A stretch of 64,000 bases of DNA from Diphasiastrum complanatum. Its lineage: Eukaryota > Streptophyta > Lycopodiopsida > Lycopodiales > Lycopodiaceae. The DNA lies in contig CM055101.1 of assembly GCA_029204225.1 (NCBI GenBank), forward strand, positions 32,371,683-32,435,682, given 5' to 3'. The notes beneath the pieces are model-generated. The model was not told the DNA's origin, ran no database searches, and saw only the letters and a list, made by a program, of their open reading frames with translations. The position numbers were made by a program, and so were the translations under genes. Numbering within the stretch: the first letter of the stretch is position 1; each line of letters opens with the position of its first letter. Of this stretch, positions 33,361 through 44,224 are shown piece after piece.

Positions 33361-34640
33361 TATTGTATGCGTAATTAGTGATTGATCAGAAAATTTCTTG
33401 CATAAAGCTATTTTTGGAAAATTCTAACTCAAAAAGCAGATTTTCTAATTTCTAGGCTATTTACAAAAAAAAAATTGATTTTTTGAAAAGGTCAGTGCAT
33501 GTTAAGTTTATTGCATGCAGGATGTTTCGAAATGATTTCGATATGTGACAGTGCCTATGAATTTGATAGATCGATCTTCATAATCAATTTTCACAGTTGG
33601 TCCATTTCGAACGGATTTCGAAAATCTCAGTTTTTCATAAATTTTGAAAATTGTTCCTAAAAGTAGTTGTTGTTTAAATTAGTCTGATATTGATTTAACA
33701 AAATTTGCTTAATAGAGTGGAAGACCTTGCTGAGTAATATCGGCCAGTTATGAAGGTCCTGAACATTTTACTTGTTAGTTGATGATTTGGATCTCGACTA
33801 ATTAAGCTAATTTTGTATTTTAGGAAATCAATATGGCCGATGATAATGTAGTTGTAGCTCTTGATGGTTAGGTGCCTATGCCTACCTATTTTCAGATTTG
33901 CCAGTTGTTAAGCCAAGCGCTTAATGAAATAAACAACAACAACACTTTAAGGGATCAACAGATGTAAGTAATGATCTGCACCAAATTTGGGCTTTTAGCC
34001 TGAACCATTTTTGGGGAAGAAGATAACCAAGTGGGTTGGTCATTTTAATCTACACGGAATTCCTGAAGATAAAAAGATTGAGTGTATAATTTTGTTCTTA
34101 TGAGAAAAAGCTTTGTCGTGGCGATGTAACCTACAACCGAAACCTACTACATGGGAAGAGTTCATGAAAGTGTTCAGAAAGTCGTTTGCGGTTGTGGATG
34201 ACTCAAACTTCTACCAAATATTTGTCAACTACAGAATGGGTACTCGAAGTTTGGACTACAAGATATTATGGATTTGTGGAACAAGGTTCTCTCATTCGAT
34301 GCAAAACTGGCACTGTGGCAGTTTATCTTGGGTCTGCCAGTAGATTATCAGAATGAATGCAAGCGTAATGTGCTTCAAACTTTTGATGACGTCGTACAAG
34401 TCGTGAGATGTATGATTCCATAGTGGTGGCATCTAGAAAGCAATTATGACCCAGTCAGAAGAAAGGAAAGAAAAGAGTTTGTGGTAAAAAATCCAAGTAT
34501 TTTGACGGATCAAGCTGCATCTGAGTTTAGACAAAAAAAACATTTGTCTCAAAAAAAGACTAGAAAAACAAATGTGTGTTTTCATTGTAGTAAGCCTAGA
34601 CACATTACGAAATTCTGTCCAGAGTGAAAGAGAGGCACAA
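33361..34640 (+). pseudogene. Gypsy gag, copy F1, with zinc knuckle
   Basis: After a leader shared with copy F2, ATG at 33833 starts MADDNVVVALDG followed by a stop. Gag text then reappears in shifting frames: QPKPTTWEEFMKVFRKSF, FILGLPVDYQNECKRNVLQT and, at about 34572-34620, a CCHC knuckle (C-F-H-C-SKPR-H-ITKF-C). This is the Retrotrans_gag core plus nucleocapsid. Many stops and frameshifts make it non-functional. Confidence 0.85.
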
Positions 34641-35380
34641 CTCAAGTCATTGAGATGCAAGGTAAAGAAAATCTTAAGTTGGAAATTAAGGCATCGTCAT
34701 GTAGCTTATCCTTACGCTTGGCTCTTTGTTCCTTTCTACATCTTCGCTCTTGGTCTGAATTATCAGAGTCCAAACTAGTGCTCTCACTATCGTCGACTCT
34801 TTTGATGGCATCGACACAGGCTGTTTGAAAAGACACATACTTGTCTCTTCATTTCATTTGCTTCTATGGTTTGGGACACAATCAGGGTCGCATCCACCGT
34901 GCAATCTCTTGATCCGTTCTATATAATTACGTAGGGACTCGTTTTTCTTATCCATACGGATATGTCCTAATTGTAGGAAGGGATCTGAGTGGAAGTGGGT
35001 GGTTTTGCAATGAATTTGGCCTATAAGATGTTCCAATCGTCTCATCCATTCTGCTCAAGATTGAAATACCAATCTTTTGCGATATTGGTCAGACACAAAT
35101 TGAAATATCTTAATAGCTCTTGCAGGTTGTCGTCTCCATAGGCTCTACATGCTTGAGAGTAGATCTGAAGGAATTATTGCAGATGTCCCTTGTCATCAGA
35201 CCTTGGGAGGTCGATCTTGGGGAAGTTCCGGACTGCATGGGGCACAAACGACTTTGGATTATCCTTTGGGGGTGGTTCAGTGTCAACTGGTTCGTGGAGT
35301 ATCTCGATTGGTACGTTAACGAATTCCTCAAAATCGGGGGGGATCCAGAGTGGATAATCGCCTACGAGATCTAAGATGCA
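34640..35380 (-). pseudogene. Gypsy-type gag fragment, minus strand
   Basis: Minus-strand frames read YFNLCLTNIAKDWYFNLEQN and WDDWNILQAKFIAK just above 35040, then HIRMDKKNESLRNYIERIKRL, the W-x-L/F pattern and RxxxES pattern of Retrotrans_gag proteins. It belongs to a different family from F and lies between F1 and F2 in the opposite orientation, so it was inserted there or trapped by rearrangement. Confidence 0.6.
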
Positions 35381-35399
35381 TACACAATAATGAAAGGTG

Positions 35400-36460
35400 A
35401 GGCTATTGCATGAAGCTATTTTTGAAAATTCTAGATCAAAAACTAGATTTCCTAGTTGCTAGGCTATTTATGAAATTTTTTTGGTTTTTTTTTTTCGAAA
35501 AAGTCAGTGCATGTCGAGTTTATTGCATGCAAGATGTTTCGAAATTATTTCGATATTTGACAGTGCATGTGAATTTGATAGATCGATCTTCATAATCGAT
35601 TTTTACAATCGGTCCATTTCAAATGGATTTTGAAAATCCCAATTTTTTGTAAAGTTTAGATTTGGTCCTAAAACGTTGTTGTTTAAATCAGTCTGATATT
35701 GATTAACAAAATTTTCTTAATAGAGTGAAAGACCTTGTTGAATAATATTTTCCAGTTATGAAGGTCCTACCTATCTGCAAATTTGCCAATCGTTAAGCCA
35801 AAGCACTTATTGAAATAAACAACAAGAACTCTTTAAGGGATCAACAGATGGAAGTATTGTTGAATAAAAAAAAAAACCTTATCTGCACCGAATTTGGGCT
35901 TTCAGCCTGAACCATTTTTGGGGGAGAAAAATCCGAGGTTATAGATGACTGGTTAACCAAGTGGACATGTTATTTTAATCTACATGAAATTCCTGAAGAT
36001 AAAAAGATTGAGAATGTGATTCTGTTCTTTCGAGGAAAAGCTTCATCGTGGTGGCATGGCCGACAACCGAAACCTACCACATGGGAAGAGTTCATGGAAG
36101 TGTTCAGAAAGTCGTTTGTGGTTGCAGGCGACTCAGACTTCTACCAAAGATTTGTCATCTGCAAAATGGGTACTAGGAGTTTGGACTCGTACCTACAAGA
36201 TTTTATGGATTTGTGAAACAAGGTTCTCTCATTTGATACAAAACTGACATTGTGGCAGTTTATCCTAGGTCTACCAGTAGATTATCAGAATGAGTGCAAG
36301 CGTAATGTGCTTCAAACTTTTAATGATGTTGTAGGGTCACGAAAGTGTATGATTTCACAATGGTAGCATCTAGAAAGCAATTACAGGCTAATCCATCAAC
36401 ACCCAACTAGAAGAAAGAAAAGAAAAGAGTTTGTGGAAATAAATCCAAGTATTTTGACGA
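35400..36460 (+). pseudogene. Gypsy gag, copy F2, tandem duplicate of F1
   Basis: The leader (gtgcatgtcgagtttattgc, atgtttcgaaattatttcg, gatagatcgatcttcataatc) and Gag (KKIENVILFFRGKASSWWHG, QPKPTTWEEFMEVFRKSF, GTRSLDSYLQDFMDL, WQFILGLPVDYQNECKRNVL) match F1 about 2 kb upstream. F2 is better preserved: 36016-36216 is open through the Gag core. A stop follows DFMDL. Confidence 0.85.
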
Positions 36461-36826
36461 ACTGGATCAAAGTTGGAAATTAATAAGGTTAATTGTGAGT
36501 GTGATTGTTTTTTTAGTACCTTGCCAAATGTATTATTTCGTTTGAAAGACACTGTTAAAGGACATGAAGTTAGTATTTTGGTGGACAATGAATCTACTCA
36601 TAATTTCATTAACTCTGTTCTTGTGCAAAAAATCGGCCTAGAAACTAAAGCCAGTAACCATAGATATAGAGTATATCTAGCTTCATGTGCAAAGTTGGAG
36701 ACATGGGATGCTAAAGTTCCAAGGCTCCCACTATGGATCCAGGATTATAGAGAGTTAATAGATTTTCATGTTTTAGATTTAGCACATACAAATGTAATTC
36801 TAGGATACAAGTGGTTATTTAACTGA
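36461..36826 (+). pseudogene. Gypsy aspartyl protease fragment of F2
   Basis: The 117-codon frame carries LKDTVKGHEVSILVDNESTHNFI, then LASCAKLETWDAKVP, and LDLAHTNVILGYKWL. This is the RVP-type protease fold, in which the family has LVDSGSTHNFI and DVILGMDWL. The catalytic D-S-G is changed to D-N-E, so catalysis is not expected. Confidence 0.85.
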
Positions 36827-36925
36827 GTTTGCTTACAATAGTAGAAAACATTCTGCTACTAGTTATAGTCCATTTATGTTGATGTACAGTTTTCAACCTA
36901 GAACTCCGATAAATGTGGAGACGAA
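36827..36925 (+). pseudogene. Gypsy integrase scrap joined to the protease
   Basis: TEFAYNSRKHSATSYSPFML and FQPRTPINV is the well-known integrase region downstream of the catalytic Glu. It follows the protease directly, so RT, RNase H and most of integrase are deleted. Confidence 0.8.
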
Positions 36926-37033
36926 GCGGATTCCTTGCATGATGTGCATGAAAAATTTTCAAATGATACTTGTGCTAAAACTAGATGTAAAGACTCATAA
37001 TTCTATTTCGGACGACGTGCATGTTGACAAACA

Positions 37034-38170
37034 TCACAAGACTATATACTTGTCAGTATCTTTATGAAGCGTAGGCCACCAACATTCTGATTGCAAAAAC
37101 TTTCGAATAGTAATATCAGATTGAAAATGTCCTCCTCCCATCCCAACATGTGAAAACATAATTAGATTAGACACTTCATGTGGTAAAATGCATCTTCTAA
37201 GAATATCATTAGCTCTACAACGATATAACTGACTAACAATCAATTGATAAGGTTGTGTCTTTACAATTAATCGTCTTTGTTGAACTTTGGACAAGGGTTC
37301 GTTAGGTTGGCCCATCATAAGATATTCAATAACATCTGTTGTCCATTCAGGTATTGCTTCAACATAAAGTAATGCAACATCTGGTAGCTCATCATCAACT
37401 TCATTATTAACTGGTGCTGTTTGTATTCTAGAGACGTGATCGGCAAGATCCTACAGTTTGCCTTTCCGACTCACAATTCAAAAATCGAATTTAGATAATA
37501 TAAATAACCGTATCGCAATGTGTCCCGTATTACATGTCTTATTTACTAAATCCAGCGCTTTCCGTTATGTGGTAGAATATTTCACTTCGGCATTATTAAA
37601 TTGTTGGCTAACAAATTTGATCGTAAAGTCTTTCTTATATTCTCTCGGTTGTATCAACACAGATCCAATAGCATATTTTGACACATCAGTATCCACATGG
37701 AATCGAATTGTCCAGTTAGAAGCTCATAATATCAGTACAGAAGCTAAGGCTTTCTTCAATTTTTCAAATGCTTCTAATGCCTTCATTGTCCAAATTGGTA
37801 CAATAGTCAATTTGTATATAAGTCATGCCAGATCCGCAAAGAATAAAATGAATATTCGATAATAGTTTGCATGACCCATAAAAATGTAAACTCCTCTAAT
37901 TGTTCTTGGTGGAGGTAATTTCACAATAAGCTTAATCTTTGAGTAATTTGTAGCAATTCAATGCCTTGAGATCACATGTCCAGCAACAACCCTACGAGTA
38001 ACCAAAATTTGGCATTTTTCAAGTTCAAGAAAATCTGGTACTTATGACAACATTCACGCACTTTTTCCAAATGTTCAAGATGGTCTGTTTCCAAACTATG
38101 GACTCCTACATCATCCAAATAGATTTTGACAAATTTTTGCAAGTACTCCTTAAAAGCAAATTGCATGACT
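37034..38170 (-). pseudogene. Gypsy RT / RNase H / integrase remnant, minus strand
   Basis: Read right to left: 38166-37972 has FVKIYLDDVGVHSLETDHLE and HKYQIFLNLKNAKF (RT, with the catalytic Y-L-D-D). 37862-37458 holds eroded RNase H text. 37318-37034 has SQLYRCRANDILRRC, MGGGHFQSDITIRKFLQS and ECWWPTLHKDTDKY, the RNase H to integrase H2C2 junction. Frames change several times. It runs tail to tail into the plus-strand F2 remnant at about 36925-37034. Confidence 0.88.
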
Positions 38171-39438
38171 CATTGAAAAGTACTCGATGAAAGTATTGAA
38201 TTAATCTTATGCTTTTTGAATTGGAGAATAAGATAAAGAGAAACTAAAATCATGGTACATATATGTACAATGAAATAACAACTAGGGGTTTAGGCCTAAA
38301 GAGTACATCCTACATTTTCATGATACAAACTACAACTCCTTTAGTCCTACCTCCTAATAACCTATTCACATAATCTAGAAAACAATTTGCAATGACTATT
38401 GATAAGAAGATAAATCATTATTCGTGCATCTTGGTTTCCAAGGGGGGCTCGAACTTAGGACCAAAGAAATGTAACAAGTTTCTTTGTTTTATGATATGTT
38501 CAAATTTCAAACAGCTTAACACATTCATCCATAGACCATATGAGAGTACCATGATTGACAAATAATAACCCTTGATCTAGAATATTCAACATGATTCATC
38601 CATCAACCAATTTCATGTACCTCACTCATCCACATCAATGTGTCAAACCCTAATCCATTTCTAATCAGCCAATAATGGCTTAAATCGAAATAGCAATTCA
38701 AATCCCGAGTCCTATCAATCATAGCAATGAAACACTGCGATCACAAATACAAATTCTCCTACAAGTATTTATTAAATCATATGTTGTGTGCCATACATGT
38801 ATAGCCAATTTTAGAATACTTGAAATGTGCACATGGGAGATGTTGGCAGGAGATTGATGAGATATGGTTTACTATTTTTTTGACAGTTTATAGCAACACT
38901 ATTAGAATCTATTGCTTCTCGTTTTGAATGCTTTGGTCAATTACTCAACCTGCTTGAAATAAAGGAGTGGGTAGTCCATCAAGGTGGCCGAAATATGCCA
39001 TCTTGATTAGGAGCTCAATCTTGTTACTAATCACACCCTTTTTTAAAATTGTCTAGCAAAATAACTAGGCCCAAACGTCAGAGAAATACCACCATTCAAC
39101 AAACAAGACGGTGTGTATAATTAATCATCACAAAATACCTTTGCACAATAACAAAAGTCGAGCCTTCATAATTGGTAGTTTATGGACCAAGCCTTGTTAC
39201 CCATTGATCACTATTATTTGATAAATGGATAAAAGAACATTTTTTAAGAATGGAGCTAACCATCACATCAAGTATGTCTGCTCATTGATCAAAATCATTC
39301 GATAAAAGAGGAACGCCTTTGTGTACTTCCTCCTCTCTATCAAATATTTATGTTCATGAAAAGGATCTATGGTATGGAGGTGTATGAATGTGGTATGGCA
39401 TACATCTCTAATATGTGATGATTATGCCCTAAACTCCA
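38171..39438. other. Gene-free sequence
   Basis: No coding or LTR signature recognised in this AT-rich stretch. Confidence 0.4.
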
Positions 39439-39806
39439 TGTTGGGAACTTCGCCAATATTGAGATCGTAGGATGCGACACAAGTGCATAGACACAAGTGC
39501 ACACCACATCTACACATGGGATCTTGCCAAAGAGATCAATAATGAGGAATTCAAGTTAAAACTTTAGTTTATATTAAGATCAACTCTAGATGGATATTGC
39601 TAACTTGTCGTACCCTACAATTACAAAGTGTTACATACTTTTGGGGACTTGGAAACTTCTACTGGTGGGAGGAGTATGGGATGATTAAGATAGGCCACAA
39701 GATTGGAAGTAGCATTTTCTCAGCCACTCACGTAAGGGTAGTGTTGACCCTTCCCCTTTTAAGGCTTTCTGGCAAGACCAATTTCTCGTTAGGAAAAACC
39801 CTAACA
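39439..39806 (+). repeat. LTR of gypsy element G
   Basis: TGTTGGGAAC...CCCTAACA, 368 bp. It is followed by tgggtgcatctattgggagc, which looks like a degraded gypsy PBS (plant gypsy elements often carry TGGCGCC or TTGGTGC-type sites). A similar acctaacattggtgcacctgccaggagc at about 39946 suggests a duplicated or second LTR end. A gypsy gag lies downstream in the same orientation. Confidence 0.5.
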
Positions 39807-40689
39807 TGGGTGCATCTATTGGGAGCAACTTTATTAGAAAATATTATTCAAAGTTTAGTTACCTATACCAATGGTCTACAAACTGTATGAGTTAGCAATT
39901 TGCTAGTTGAATGATTATGTTGTTTAGGTTGTTAGCCACAAACCTAACATTGGTGCACCTGCCAGGAGCCTCAACTTGATAAGGAATTCATTGAAAAAAG
40001 AGCCACCTATGTCCTAAAGAAGTGTGCTTGGTCCGAGATCTACTAATATCATCTAGTTAGTTGTTGAAAATTCCATTGATTAGCCCCCTCTCCCATGTTT
40101 GTTGAGCCACCTGACTGTTGGGAAAATATATCATGAAGTTTATTATAAAATAGAAAGTTAGAATCAAATCTCGACCCTTGAAATCACACACCAAACTTGA
40201 TTAAGCCACCCGACCTCCACCTCCATCCTACACCCCCTCCCAGAATCGACTTATAGGAAAAATGGGACTTGGTATGAGGCACCTATGAACACTGTGCAGG
40301 GGTATGGCCCAATTAGGATTCAATAGACAAGCAGTCAAGTAGAATTAGTCAAAACTTATGCAGTTCTATATAATGAAGAATGGAAACTCTATGATAAATG
40401 TTGGGATAAACATGAACCGAAGAAACTACACCATTTGATGATTGCTTGATATATAAGACGACTACCATATAGGATTTTATAGGTCTACGAGGCCGAACCA
40501 AATTGAAAGGGATACCATCCGAAAGGGTATCAAATCCTAGGACAGAGAGACAAGGATGTAGGGAGAGAAGTGGGTGAGCCTTTGTCCCCTCTACCTCGAG
40601 AGAACAGACAGACGAATCCATAATGGACCCCACAAATTTAGTAGAGAACATCTAGGGAATACCATAAAATAACCCAATAGATGCTGCAT

Positions 40690-41100
40690 ATGCTCTCATA
40701 GAAGACATTGCACCTACCCATGTGGGAATAAGGGCCGATAGAATGGTGACATGCCCTACTGAACCAATAGCACCCGCAATAGTGGGAGGGCTATCAAAAT
40801 TAAGTGGGTCCACACCAGAATTCCATAGAGCTCCTTATGAGAGTGTCAAGAAATATATCAATGCTTTTTGGAAAGCTTGCTTCATAAGACGAATCATGGA
40901 TCCACATTATAAGATGATGTCCTTTGCAACCACTTTGACTGGAGCTGCAAGACGTTGGTATCATAACCTGCAACGAGAGACGATCCATACACAATATTGG
41001 CACAATTAAATTGTCATGACAAGTAGAACCTATTGTACAACTACCACCCCTTCTACTATTGACCTTCTTTCTGTGAGGGCTCAAAAATGACATATAGATG
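40690..41100 (+). pseudogene. Gypsy gag fragment of element G
   Basis: The 95-codon frame has GLSKLSGSTPEFHRAPYESV, KKYINAFWKACFIRRIMDPH, MSFATTLTGAARRWYHNLQR and ETIHTQYW. The pattern FATTLTGAARRWY and the following TI is the core of Retrotrans_gag proteins. The frame stops at 41009. Weak gag-like text may continue to about 41500. Confidence 0.75.
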
Positions 41101-43540
41101 GTTGTACATCAAAGTAACCCCCAAACATTGGCCAAGGTAGTAGACAAGATGATGGTGATAGAAGATGCACATATAACTGTTAGTCACACACACGTATCAC
41201 AAGCTGCAATAAACAACCTAAACTTGAGACTCGAAATGTGGAGAAGTAGTTTGATCGCAACGAAAGACGTATGATAGAATCTCATTGGGGTAGGAATACA
41301 CAGACACATGATGTTAAGAACCAAGACCTTCGACTCCAAGGCCTGATAGTAGAATGAGACTATGAGAATACATAATGCAGTACCGAATTAGTCAACATGC
41401 GAGCAATGTTGAAGGGAACCATAGATGTGATGAGTGAAAACCTAAACACTTTGATGGCCAATGTGAATATATGCTCGAGTATTTTTCAATGATTAAGTGT
41501 GGCTTTGGAATCTTGCGAATTATGACTGACGATTGATAAGATTATAAGTATTTATGATTGATAGATCATGAATAGATACTTAATTCTTATTAGAGGACTA
41601 TAAAGAAATGTGATGATTCTTAAGATTGATGAGTAATTTATGATCTTCTAAATAAGTTGAGAATTTAGATCAATAATTTGGAAAATCTAAATCTCTTTGT
41701 TCCAATGTTTAATTAAGAACGTATGTGTCTCATAGGCATTCGCATAATGTAAACTATTTTACTTATGAAAAATTTGCTTGCTTTAGTGATGAAACTCTAC
41801 TATAGATTGTATTCTACAAATGCTTTTGTACGATCTAAGCCGATATCTCCAGGTAATTGGGAGAAAGACAAATCTATTGAGATTGGATGGTTGCTATTTT
41901 CTTGCATGAGATGCTAGGAATAGGGGCACTTAACTCAAGAGAATATATGGGGCATGAGATGCTAGGAATAGGGGCACTTAACTCAAGAGAATAGGGTCTT
42001 CTCGAAAACTATGAAGTTTATTCACATTATATCTAATAAAGAAGTTGAACATTTCTCTATGATTTGTGTGATTTCTACTAACAAAACAAAGGGGTAAAGG
42101 GATGGGAGAAGCAAAGCTCCGAAGTGTTGACAGACAGAGAGCCAAATATTATATTTTGATTAGTCCAGGCAAGTGTTTAACACCAAGCCCTCTTGAAGGC
42201 TAATGGTCTGAAGTCAAAATTAGTGTTCACCACACCCCTCGTTTGTTTCACAGGGCTGCAATTAAGTAGTGAGGTACCTAAATAGGTCCACCTAGTACAC
42301 TCATAAGATATTGACAATAGCATGCGATCAAGTGCCCGCAACGTCTTGAAGTGACACTACTTGACTCCCTCTCACACCAAAAGACTTTCACGAAACTAAC
42401 CAAAAAGCCTTGATCCTGAAAGGACCCAAAGAAAAAAAAAAACTTCATGTGAGTATGGTTGAAACTCTAATATTGTGATAAAAAGTAAATTGGATCATGA
42501 GAGAATGACACAAACTCTTTGTGGTAAATTATAGGAATTCCCAATGAACCAATTGCACAAAATTCTTTACAAGAGACAAGAATCATCATGTAACTTACTT
42601 TATGACTTTGATACCATCAAGAACAAGAATCCAAACATTTAAGAAATATTGAATTTTTTATTTGATGACGTGCAACCTAGAAAAACTTGACTACAACCAA
42701 ACATGAATACATTTTTATTTTTATTTTTCTTAAGACTTGGCTGGACTAATAAAACATATCAACCTTTTAAACTGCCATGAATTATGGAGACGTCCATTTT
42801 TTGAGTTTACTTTAGATCATAAACTCACCGTAGATCATCTCAAAGTCAAATGTACGTAGACCCATTTCAAAATTCAATAAAATCCTTAATATGTGTCAAC
42901 TCAAATCTTACATGCATGGATAGTTGGTATCATCAAACTTATTCTAAATAATCTCAATGTCACATTTATCTAGACCCCTTAATATGTGTCAACTCAAATC
43001 TTACATAAACACAGTTGAGATCAAGTCTTGGCCCCCCCCATTACCTAGGCTCGTACTGATGAAACATAATTTTGTTCTACGAATTTGATTGGTTGTAAAT
43101 TGCAACTCCAAAAATCGTGGAGCCCTCATGGATGGAAACTTGAAAATATGGAGCCCTCAGAGATGAACATACTTAAGAAAGCCCTCCCTCATGGGACATA
43201 TACAAAAGGTACTGACTGACATGTAAGTGTCCCAGTTTTCATCTGCTTAAAGGAAGCTTTCACTCTAGGGACACCTACAAAGGATAATCTCACGTATGTC
43301 TCGACCCAGTTAAGGCTCCACATATGGTACGGTTACATCCCATCCGACATCTAGTATGGTACGGTGACATAGCTATCGACATACCATACCTAAGTATAAG
43401 ATTCAAATCAGAGCAACATATACATTAGTATAGTATTCAAATGAGAGAGGGATGTGAACTATTCTATGCTCCTTTTTTTGTTGTAACCTCTTCTTATTAT
43501 TTTCTTCTTCAGGCATTGTTGACTAGGGGTGGTAGCTAAC
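41101..43540. other. Gene-free sequence upstream of ARPC5, with a small tandem duplication
   Basis: No coding sequence recognised. A 48-bp unit (gcatgagatgctaggaatag, ggcacttaactcaagagaat) is duplicated at 41904-41993. The part nearest 43540-44224 probably includes the ARPC5 promoter. Confidence 0.45.
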
Positions 43541-44224
43541 TCTCCCTATTTATACCAAAACACAAGCGCTTTTTTTTTTTCTTCTTCTTCTTCTTCCTTT
43601 TGCTGGAGATGGCGAGAGATGGAGATGGCGATGGCGATGGCATCCAGTGCATTTGAAAGAGCTGCTGCTGCCTCAAGATAGCGATCAAGAGCTGTGGTTG
43701 CAGTTGGGCGATTGTGGTTGCTGCTGGGCGATTGTGGGCGATGGTTATGTCTCATCATGATGTGCGATCGCAAAGGATCAGAGGCGCCATAGCTGCTTGT
43801 GATCCCAGAGACAGATCTGAGAGATAAGTTTCCTGCGAGCAGCCAGGCAGGCAGGCTGGCTTTACGATCCAGCCGCAGTGTCTGATGGATGTATGATTGC
43901 CATCTTTGCCTGGCATAGCTAGGGTTTGGCGAGATCTTTTGTGTGGCATCCAAGATGCTCTCAAAATCTGGACTTATGTCGTAGGGCAAACTGAAATTTC
44001 TTGTCATATTCAGATCGCAGCAATCGTTTAACCCAATGGCGGAAGGGTTGTTCTGCCTTTGAGCTATTTGTGCGTAACAAGCAGCATTGCCTGCGGAGAA
44101 AGGTTAAATATTTAGAGCTTGTTTTTCTTTTCACTCCGCTGTTGTCATCCTGTTTACTATTTCCATATAGTGCTCTTACATCAAGAAGGCTGGCAAGTGC
44201 AGGGTTGTTCAAGCTGTAATCCTC
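43541..44224 (+). promoter_or_regulatory. Presumed promoter and 5' UTR of ARPC5
   Basis: Upstream flank of the ARPC5 start codon. It contains a tract of T plus (CTT)n near 43570-43600, then a GAGATGG/GCGATGG-rich block. Moderately GC-rich compared with flanking DNA, as expected near a housekeeping promoter. Two long minus-strand frames here (153 and 145 codons) do not resemble known proteins and the second overlaps ARPC5 exon 1, so I treat them as chance. The transcription start cannot be placed. Confidence 0.4.
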
